Origin: Rhodobiaceae bacterium
Lineage (GTDB): Bacteria; Pseudomonadota; Alphaproteobacteria; Micropepsales; Micropepsaceae
Length of the DNA stretch: 11,425 nucleotides
Direction: 5' to 3'
NCBI GenBank assembly: GCA_009885515.1
Contig: VFKO01000196.1
Span: forward strand, 1-11,425
Position 1 is the first letter of the stretch, and each line of letters starts with the position of its first letter. This document shows, piece by piece, positions 6,359 through 11,425 of this stretch. The notes below the pieces were generated by a model. It had not been told where the DNA came from and searched no databases. It worked only from the letters and a program-made list of their open reading frames with translations. A program made the position numbers and the translations under genes.

Positions 6359-8233
6359 TCAGACAACAATCACGTCACCCGGTGGTACTTTCGCGTAGAG
6401 CGCGTCAACCAGTTTGGCCCGACGATCGAGTGTGGCACTCTGGTTGACGTAGCCCTTGTCGGTGATTTCGTGGCCGTCGATCGAGGGTGGTTCACTCATG
6501 AGCATGAGGCGTTGGACCTTGCCGGAGGAACCGCCGGCGTTTTTGTTGTGTTTGCGCAGGCTCGCGCGGACGAACTCGATCACCGCCGGCGAGCGCAGGA
6601 TTTCGTCGGGTGTGGCCAAGTTCGCGTCGGCGCAGATTTCACGGGCTGCCGTCATGTTGGGCCATGCGAGGACGGCGACGAACTCCTTGTCGAGGCCCGC
6701 GATGACGCAATCCTGGATCAAGGGCGAGGTGGCGGAGATCACCTCGGCGCGCAGGGTGCCGACGGAGACCCAGGTGCCGGAGGAGAGTTTGAAGTCCTCC
6801 GTCACGCGGCCGTCGAAGATCAGGCCCTTCGCGGGTTCCAGCGGGTCGACGAACTTCGCGGCATCGCCCAGTTTGTAGAAGCCTTCTTCGTCGAACGCGG
6901 CCTGCGTCAGGTCCGGGAACGCGGCCTGCGTCAGGTCCGGGCGGTTCAAGTAGCCCGGCGTCACCGTGGGGCCCTTGACGCGGACTTCCAGTTTCTGGCC
7001 GTTGGGGACCAGCTTCAGCGTTACGCCGGGCAGTGGCAAGCCGATGAGGCCGACGCGTTCGGTGATCCAGTGAACGACGGTGATGCCTTGCGTTTCGGTG
7101 GCGCCGTACATGGTGGTGAGCGCGAGGCGGCGGCCGGTCGATTTGATCGCGAGCGCTTGCATGCGATCGTAGAGGTCGTCGGAGAGCGTCGCGCCGCCGT
7201 AGCCCATGTAGCGCAGCTTGGCGAAAAACTTGTCGCGAAGCGTGTCGTCGCGCTCCATGGCGCTTGCGAGCATCGCGAAGGCGACGGGTGCCGAACCGAA
7301 GACGAGCGGCGAGATTTCGCGCAAGTTTCGCATCGTCTCTTCGAACATGCCCGGGATGGGTTTGCCGTTGTCGAGATAGATCGTGCCGCCAGCGTTGAGA
7401 TTCCCGTTGAAGCCGATATTGCCCGCCGAGATGTGATTCCACGGCATCCATTCGAGGCTTTCCGGGATTTCGTCGGGGTTCGGCGGTTCGGCGCGCAGCG
7501 ACTCGCCGCCCGCGACGACGGCGCACATCATGCCGTGGGTCTGGATCACGCCCTTGGGCATGCCGGTCGAGCCGGAAGTGAAGAGATACTTCGCTACCGT
7601 GTCGTGGGTGATCGCCTCAATGGAGGTGCGCACGGCTGTGCCTGCGTTGGTGTTGGTCAGTGTTTCGTAGGACGTCGAGGGCATGTCTGCTGCCGGGATC
7701 ATCGTGATAATTTCGACGCCCGAGAGATCAAGAGCTTTGATCGCCTTGGCGTAGAGCGGACCATTGTCGACGAAGATCATCTTTGGTTTGGTGAGGGCCG
7801 CCACGTGACGCAGTTTGCCGTGGTCCTGGCTGAACAGCGAATAGGCGACGGAGACAGGTGCCACCGGAACGCGCGCTTTCATCGCGCCCAGCATCATGAT
7901 CGCGTGCTCAATCGAATTGCCGGAGAGTATGAGAAGCGGTGTGTCGGGCCCGAGGTTGCGGTCGAGGAGTGCTTGTGCAATGGCGCTCGCCTGTTGGTTC
8001 GCCTCGCCATAGGTAATGAAGCGCCATGGGCCCGCTGGTGTGCGTTGGGCCAGAAGGTTGCGCCCGGGATGCTGCCTGGCGCGCTCTTCAAACAGATGCG
8101 CTATCGAGCGGTGCATCGGCCCCAGATCATAAAGCGAGCGAATGATGTAGGTGCCATCGCCCCGGCGTTGCGAGTAGATTTTTGGCGGCAGCATGGGTAG
8201 CGGTTTGAACGGCGGCAGGGTGATTGCGGTCAT
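6359..8233 (-). CDS. Feruloyl-CoA synthetase-like AMP-dependent acid:CoA ligase
   Basis: A 624-residue adenylate-forming enzyme that would convert a carboxylic acid to its CoA thioester via an acyl-AMP. The N-terminal segment RSLYDLGPMHRSIAHLFEE (32-50) and the overall length match feruloyl-CoA synthetases (Fcs), the first enzyme of ferulate/hydroxycinnamate degradation. Core motifs are FTSGSTGMPKG (218-228), MYGATETQG (375-383), GPTVTPGY (421-428), YKLGDA (453-458) and a C-terminal SSGKVQR with the catalytic Lys572. The hinge region is DGRVTEDFKLSSGTWVSVG (474-492) in place of the usual GRxKDxIxxGGxNI; this GTWVxVG form is characteristic of the Fcs group. Residues 432-439 and 440-447 are an exact octapeptide duplication (PDLTQAAF twice) encoded by a 24-bp tandem repeat. 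ATG 8233 has only a weak GAGAG upstream. The substrate remains unproven because no feruloyl-CoA hydratase gene is present nearby; other aromatic or fatty acids are possible. Confidence 0.87.
   Translation of the reverse strand: MTAITLPPFKPLPMLPPKIYSQRRGDGTYIIRSLYDLGPMHRSIAHLFEERARQHPGRNLLAQRTPAGPWRFITYGEANQQASAIAQALLDRNLGPDTPLLILSGNSIEHAIMMLGAMKARVPVAPVSVAYSLFSQDHGKLRHVAALTKPKMIFVDNGPLYAKAIKALDLSGVEIITMIPAADMPSTSYETLTNTNAGTAVRTSIEAITHDTVAKYLFTSGSTGMPKGVIQTHGMMCAVVAGGESLRAEPPNPDEIPESLEWMPWNHISAGNIGFNGNLNAGGTIYLDNGKPIPGMFEETMRNLREISPLVFGSAPVAFAMLASAMERDDTLRDKFFAKLRYMGYGGATLSDDLYDRMQALAIKSTGRRLALTTMYGATETQGITVVHWITERVGLIGLPLPGVTLKLVPNGQKLEVRVKGPTVTPGYLNRPDLTQAAFPDLTQAAFDEEGFYKLGDAAKFVDPLEPAKGLIFDGRVTEDFKLSSGTWVSVGTLRAEVISATSPLIQDCVIAGLDKEFVAVLAWPNMTAAREICADANLATPDEILRSPAVIEFVRASLRKHNKNAGGSSGKVQRLMLMSEPPSIDGHEITDKGYVNQSATLDRRAKLVDALYAKVPPGDVIVV
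6893..6940. repeat. Exact 24-bp in-frame tandem duplication inside the Fcs-like gene
   Basis: Bases 6893-6916 and 6917-6940 are identical 24-mers (each begins GAACGCGG and ends GTCCGG on the plus strand). They are in register with the codons and give PDLTQAAF twice, between the GPTVTPGY and YKLGDA motifs. Family members normally carry one copy (pattern GYxxxPxLTxxAFDEEGFY), so the second copy appears to be an insertion. Confidence 0.95.
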
Positions 8234-8267
8234 AGTCGAAACTCTCAGTTCAATGGCATGGGGCGGC

Positions 8268-8273
8268 AGTATA
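8268..8273 (-). promoter_or_regulatory. Candidate -10 element for the Fcs-like gene
   Basis: TATACT on the minus strand (5 of 6 matches to TATAAT) lies 34 nt upstream of ATG 8233, leaving a leader of roughly 28 nt. No good -35 hexamer is visible 16-18 bp upstream, so the call is tentative. Confidence 0.3.
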
Positions 8274-8358
8274 GCGGCCTGAGCGAATATTTGAGTTGCC
8301 CACGTTGCTCATGCTCTCTACAGACCACGTTCCCGATGTTTCGAACAAGTGGCTGCTC

Positions 8359-8363
8359 AAGGA
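8359..8363 (+). promoter_or_regulatory. Ribosome binding site deciding the methyltransferase start
   Basis: AAGGA lies 8 nt before ATG 8372, a textbook spacing. It favours this start over in-frame ATGs at 8258 and 8336. Confidence 0.65.
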
Positions 8364-8371
8364 TTTTGGTG

Positions 8372-9061
8372 ATGGCGGGCGTTGATGACATTTATCGTGA
8401 CGAATTTCGCGCCCGGGTTCTGGCTGGTCGGCCGCGCTCGCTCCTGGAAGTGGGAAGCGGTAGCGGCACCTTTCTGCGGTCGCTGAAGGGCGGGATCGAC
8501 AGGCTTGCCGGAATTGATCCGAACGCAGACGACGTCGAAGCGCTGCGCGCGGAGGGCTATGAGGTTGTCGTGGGGAAGGCCGAAGCGCTTCCCTTTCAGG
8601 ACCGAGAGTTTGATGTGGTGGTGTTTTCCTTCACGCCGCATCATATCGACGATTGGGTGGCCGCCCTCAAGGAAGCGATGCGCGTGGCACGGCACTCCAT
8701 TGAGATCCTGGAAGTCTGGTACGACGACGGGATTGCCGATCAACGCGTCGCCCATGATTATGACCGCTGGTGCAAGGAGATCGACCGGCGCGCGGGCATG
8801 GTGCACAACGACACGCTGTCACCCGGCGCATTGCTGCAGCCGATTATCGAGGGGCGCGGACTGACCTATGACTATGCGTGCAGGCGGGTGAGTTCGATGT
8901 GCAACGTCGATGAGATCGAGGGGACAGGGCGCGCGCGTTTTACGAAAGCGGGAGATGACGCGGCATTGAAGCAGGGCTTCGAACAAATCATCAAGGACGC
9001 ACGGCGCCACGGCATGAGCGAAGAAGGCTGCGTGCAGATGACGATTGAGCTGGGGCGTTAG
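8372..9061 (+). CDS. Class I SAM-dependent methyltransferase
   Basis: A 229-residue protein with a Rossmann-type methyltransferase core. Motif I is LLEVGSGSGTFL (24-35), the SAM-binding glycine loop; the acidic residue after beta2 is Asp49 in AGIDPN; GKAEALPFQDREFDVVVFSF (68-87) covers motifs II/III of the UbiE/Methyltransf_11 group, and PHHIDDW (89-95) follows. The region after about residue 115, rich in Tyr, Trp and charged residues, is likely the substrate part and is not recognised. The substrate is unknown. ATG 8372 is chosen for its AAGGA site. A longer form from ATG 8258 would add 38 residues containing CPRCSC, which could be a zinc-knuckle-like pair but lacks a second CxxC. It is divergent from the Fcs-like gene, sharing a 138-bp intergenic region, and its stop overlaps the GST stop tail to tail. 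Confidence 0.82.
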   Translation: MAGVDDIYRDEFRARVLAGRPRSLLEVGSGSGTFLRSLKGGIDRLAGIDPNADDVEALRAEGYEVVVGKAEALPFQDREFDVVVFSFTPHHIDDWVAALKEAMRVARHSIEILEVWYDDGIADQRVAHDYDRWCKEIDRRAGMVHNDTLSPGALLQPIIEGRGLTYDYACRRVSSMCNVDEIEGTGRARFTKAGDDAALKQGFEQIIKDARRHGMSEEGCVQMTIELGR

Positions 9062-9681
9062 GCTGCGCTGGGGCGTTTGCCGACACGGGCGTACCAGTCG
9101 TTCAGACGCTTGCAGTCTTCCGGAATGCTGACGCCGATGAATTTGGCGAAGTCGATGGTTGTTTGGGCGACGATGTCGGCCATGGTGTAGCGGAGGCCTG
9201 CGAAGAATTCTCTGTCCTTTAATTCGCCATCGAAGAGTGAGCAGGCGCTGGCTGCGATCTTGCGATTGGCTTCACCGAACTCGTTGAATTGCTGACCGAA
9301 GATTGCGGTTGCGACCTTCGTGGTGAAGGGATGGGTGTGAACCCAGATTTGTCCGACCGGCATCATCAAGCGGAATTCGATGCGCCGGATCCACATGTCG
9401 ATGGTGGCGCGCTCGAGCGTGGTGCGGCCGAAGAGGTTTGGTTCGGGGTGCAGCTCTTCGAGGTAGCGGCAGATCGAAACGCTTTCGGAGAGATGGGTGC
9501 CGTCGTCGAGTTCGAGCACCGGCACCTGGCCGAGCGGATTGCGCGCGAGGTGCTCGGGCGATTTGTGGGCGCGCTGGGCGAGCGGGGTGGGCACCAGCTC
9601 GATGTCGATGCCCTTCTCTTTCATGAAAATGCGGACGCGGCGCGGATTGGGTGCAGGGTCGGCTTCGTTGTAGAGCCGCAC
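9058..9681 (-). CDS. Glutathione S-transferase family protein
   Basis: A 207-residue cytosolic-type GST. The N-terminal thioredoxin fold opens with MRLYNEADPAPNPRRVRIFM (1-20). NPLGQVPVLELDDG carries the cis-Pro after Val (PV), and LSESVSICRYLEE holds the Glu-Ser glutathione gamma-glutamyl contact; this is typical GST_N sequence. The C-terminal helical domain includes GLRYTMADIVAQTTIDFAKF, where MADI matches the conserved folding box of GSTs. The start is GTG 9681, which directly abuts the TAG stop of the acyl-CoA synthetase with no gap; GGGTGA just upstream can serve as ribosome site. This arrangement implies cotranscription and coupled translation. Likely roles are glutathione conjugation of electrophiles or peroxide reduction, perhaps of unsaturated CoA-pathway by-products. 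The electrophile is unknown. Confidence 0.92.
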   Translation of the reverse strand: MRLYNEADPAPNPRRVRIFMKEKGIDIELVPTPLAQRAHKSPEHLARNPLGQVPVLELDDGTHLSESVSICRYLEELHPEPNLFGRTTLERATIDMWIRRIEFRLMMPVGQIWVHTHPFTTKVATAIFGQQFNEFGEANRKIAASACSLFDGELKDREFFAGLRYTMADIVAQTTIDFAKFIGVSIPEDCKRLNDWYARVGKRPSAA

Positions 9682-11247
9682 CTAATTCACCCGCCGCGTC
9701 TTGCCGGCCCAATACGGTTCGCGCAGTTCGCGGCGGAGGATTTTGCCGCTGGGGTTGCGTGGCAGAGCTTGGATGAAATCGACGGTCTTGGGAATTTTGA
9801 AACCGGCGATGCGGGTGCGGGTGAAGGCAATGATCTCTTCCGGCGTTGCGGTCTGACCGGGTTTGAGGACGACGATGGCCTTGACGGCCTCGCCCCATTT
9901 GTCGTCGGGGACGCCGATGACGGCGACGTCGGCGATGGCGGCATGACCGAAGACGGCGTTTTCGACTTCGGCGGGATAGATGTTTTCACCGCCCGAGACG
10001 ATCATGTCTTTGACGCGGTCGTGGATGAAGAGGAATCCGTCTTTGTCGAAATAGCCGGCGTCGCCGGTGTAGAACCAGCCGTTCTTGATTGAGCGGGCGG
10101 TCGCGTCGGCCTGGTTCCAGTAGCCCTTCATCACAGTGCCGCCCTTGATGAGGATTTCACCGACGTCGCCCTGTTTCACTTCACGGCCGCTTTCGTCGAC
10201 GACTTTGATGTCGAGACCCGGGTAGGGTTTGCCGCAGGAGCGCAGGAGATTGTCGCGGTGGTCTGAGGGCTGCAGGGCGGTGCCCGAACCGACTGTTTCG
10301 GTCAGGCCGTAGAGTTGGTAGAAGCCGCAGGTTTTGAAAATGGCCTGAGCTGTTTTCAAGAGTTCTTCGGTGATCGGTGATGCGCCATAGAATATTTTTT
10401 TGACCGGCGTGATGTCCGTCGTCTTGATGCGGGGATGCTGGACCAGCATCAGAATGACGGCCGGCACCAGAAACATCGCTTTGATCTTGAACTTTTCGAT
10501 CAAGTCGAAAATCTCGTCGGGGACGACGGTCTTCATGACGATGCCTTTGCAGCCTTGCGCCAACGAGGTCAGGCCCATGTTGGCGCCTGCGACGTGGAAG
10601 TTCGGCATGGCGATCAGGTTCGGTTCGCCCACACCGAAGTCGGCCCAGTTTGCGTCCTGGCTCGATTTGAAGAAGGCCATGTAGTTGCCGTTGGTGAGCT
10701 GCACGCCTTTGGGGTGGCCTGTTGTGCCGGAGGTGTAGAGCTGAATAGCGTCGTCATCGGCGGTGATTTTCAGGTTGGGGTCTTTGTTGCTGTGCTTGTC
10801 GCGCCATTCGCCATAGGCAGGCCAGTTCTCATGGCCGCCGTCGATGGCGATGATGTGTTTGAGTTTCGGGCAGCTTTTCTTGATGGCCTCGATCATCGGC
10901 ACGAATTCGGCGCCGACGAAGATGGTTTCGCAGCCCGCGTCGTTCAAGACGTAGACGACTTCTGGACCGGCGAGGCGCCAGTTGATGCCGACAAGGACGG
11001 TGTTGGCCTTGCAGGCGCCGAGCAGAACCTCGAAGTAGCGGTCGGAGTTCATCCCCATGTAACCGATGCGGGCGTGGGGTTTCTGACCGAGGGCGATCAG
11101 GCCGTTAGCGACCTGGCTGGTGTAATTGTCGAAGGCTGAGAAAGTGGTTTCTCGGCCCTGGAACCAGAAAGCGGTTGAGTTGCCACGCTCGCGCGCCTGC
11201 TGGCGCGAAATGTCGGCGAGCGTGTTGAGCCCGTTGAAGTCGTACAT
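9682..11247 (-). CDS. Long/medium-chain acyl-CoA synthetase (AMP-binding, FadD-like)
   Basis: A 521-residue adenylate-forming ligase, full length for the fatty-acid:CoA ligase family. Motifs in order are the P-loop-like YTSGTTGHPKG (171-181), MPNFHVAG (214-221), YGLTET (313-318), GEILIKGGTVMKGYW (363-377), WFYTGD (391-396), the hinge DRVKDMIVSGGENIYP (410-425) and the C-terminal PRNPSGKILRREL (496-508) with catalytic Lys502. It makes acyl-CoA from a free acid, ATP and CoA via acyl-AMP; it has no signal peptide and is cytoplasmic. ATG 11247 has a strong GGAGG site 5 nt upstream. It leads a two-gene unit with the GST and is divergent from the CMD-family gene. Chain length or aromatic preference cannot be decided from these motifs. 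Unlike the Fcs-like ligase it keeps the canonical hinge, so the two ligases probably act on different acids. Confidence 0.92.
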   Translation of the reverse strand: MYDFNGLNTLADISRQQARERGNSTAFWFQGRETTFSAFDNYTSQVANGLIALGQKPHARIGYMGMNSDRYFEVLLGACKANTVLVGINWRLAGPEVVYVLNDAGCETIFVGAEFVPMIEAIKKSCPKLKHIIAIDGGHENWPAYGEWRDKHSNKDPNLKITADDDAIQLYTSGTTGHPKGVQLTNGNYMAFFKSSQDANWADFGVGEPNLIAMPNFHVAGANMGLTSLAQGCKGIVMKTVVPDEIFDLIEKFKIKAMFLVPAVILMLVQHPRIKTTDITPVKKIFYGASPITEELLKTAQAIFKTCGFYQLYGLTETVGSGTALQPSDHRDNLLRSCGKPYPGLDIKVVDESGREVKQGDVGEILIKGGTVMKGYWNQADATARSIKNGWFYTGDAGYFDKDGFLFIHDRVKDMIVSGGENIYPAEVENAVFGHAAIADVAVIGVPDDKWGEAVKAIVVLKPGQTATPEEIIAFTRTRIAGFKIPKTVDFIQALPRNPSGKILRRELREPYWAGKTRRVN

Positions 11248-11252
11248 TTAGT

Positions 11253-11257
11253 CCTCC
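11253..11257 (-). promoter_or_regulatory. Strong ribosome binding site of the acyl-CoA synthetase
   Basis: GGAGG on the minus strand, within GGGAGGA, lies 5 nt before ATG 11247. It is the best Shine-Dalgarno match in the window and fixes this start. Confidence 0.7.
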
Positions 11258-11282
11258 CATGGCATCTTTCACTCTTTGGCGC

Positions 11283-11310
11283 ACTCTAACGTTTGAGGCC
11301 GTAGAGGCAA
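11283..11310 (-). promoter_or_regulatory. Weak candidate promoter of the acyl-CoA synthetase
   Basis: On the minus strand TTGCCT (11310-11305) and TAGAGT (11288-11283) are separated by 16 bp, each matching 4 of 6 consensus bases. The position suits a short leader before ATG 11247, but the match is weak and could be chance. Confidence 0.25.
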
Positions 11311-11311
11311 T

Positions 11312-11329
11312 GGGGGTTGATCAAATCCC
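11312..11329. promoter_or_regulatory. Imperfect 18-bp palindrome between divergent genes, possible operator
   Basis: GGG-GG-TTGA and TCAA-AT-CCC form a palindrome with a perfect TTGATCAA core (11317-11324) and pairing GGG/CCC ends. It sits in the 118-bp intergenic region between the divergently transcribed acyl-CoA synthetase and CMD-family genes, where a shared dimeric repressor could bind. No regulator gene is in the window, so the role is inferred from symmetry and position only. Confidence 0.35.
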
Positions 11330-11365
11330 TTCCCAGATGCGCGGGGTTGGGTAAGGTGGCGGAAG

Positions 11366-11425
11366 ATGCAACCGGAGTTTTCCCGCATGGCCCGTGTCCC
11401 CTACCCCGATCCCAAAGCGTTGCTA
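11366..11425 (+). CDS. Probable carboxymuconolactone decarboxylase/AhpD-like protein, N-terminus only
   Basis: Only the first 20 codons are present, running off the window end. Translation from ATG 11366 gives MQPEFSRMARVPYPDPKALL. The MARVPYPDP stretch is a common opening of carboxymuconolactone-decarboxylase-family (AhpD-fold) proteins in proteobacteria and actinobacteria, many of which are peroxidase-like. The actual start may be ATG 11387, giving MARVPYPDP directly, with GGAG 9 nt upstream (11374-11377). The catalytic Cys pair would lie outside the window. It is divergent from the acyl-CoA synthetase. The family call rests on a short signature and needs the downstream sequence. Confidence 0.5.
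   Translation, partial: MQPEFSRMARVPYPDPKALL

Noticed and set aside
6314..8200. A 628-codon open frame on the plus strand opposite the Fcs-like gene
   Set aside because: It is antisense to a gene with full ligase motifs, its translation is low-complexity (rich in Arg, Gly, Asp, Val, His) with no recognisable domain, and it arises from third-base GC bias of the real gene.
9289..10092. A 267-codon open frame on plus across the GST/synthetase junction
   Set aside because: Antisense to two well-supported genes; acidic, Gly/Val/Asp-rich translation without motifs.

Overview
This GC-rich window reads as proteobacterial, most likely alphaproteobacterial, chromosome. The placement is inference from codon style and gene families; no rRNA or other marker gene is present. 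Eleven protein genes (two cut by the window ends) fill almost all the sequence. I found no tRNA, rRNA, CRISPR array, transposase or prophage gene.

Layout. (1) 1-2293, plus strand: the C-terminal part of a diacylglycerol/sphingosine-kinase-type lipid kinase, followed 7 nt later by an FAD enzyme resembling alkyl-dihydroxyacetonephosphate synthase (AGPS). The pair points to glycerolipid, possibly ether-lipid, metabolism. (2) 2357-8233, minus strand, transcribed in the order feruloyl-CoA-synthetase-like ligase, HSL-type esterase, CurA-like NADPH oxidoreductase, GNAT acetyltransferase, ferritin-like di-iron protein. A large imperfect inverted repeat built from CACGAAG-type units fills the gap between the esterase and the oxidoreductase. 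(3) 8372-9061, plus strand: a small SAM-dependent methyltransferase, divergent from the ligase. (4) 9058-11247, minus strand: an acyl-CoA synthetase whose stop codon directly abuts the GTG start of a glutathione S-transferase; the GST stop overlaps the methyltransferase stop tail to tail. (5) 11366-11425, plus strand: the first codons of a probable carboxymuconolactone-decarboxylase/AhpD-like protein, divergent from the synthetase.

Together the genes look like an accessory catabolic and lipid-processing region: two adenylate-forming CoA ligases, an esterase, an NADPH reductase, a di-iron protein, a GST and a CMD-family protein could take part in breakdown or detoxification of aromatic or fatty carboxylic acids. 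No complete named pathway is visible; for example, no enoyl-CoA hydratase follows the feruloyl-CoA-synthetase-like gene. The most unusual items are the CACGAAG inverted repeat, an exact in-frame 24-bp tandem duplication inside the feruloyl-CoA-synthetase-like gene, the lipid kinase/AGPS pair, and the di-iron protein of unknown substrate.
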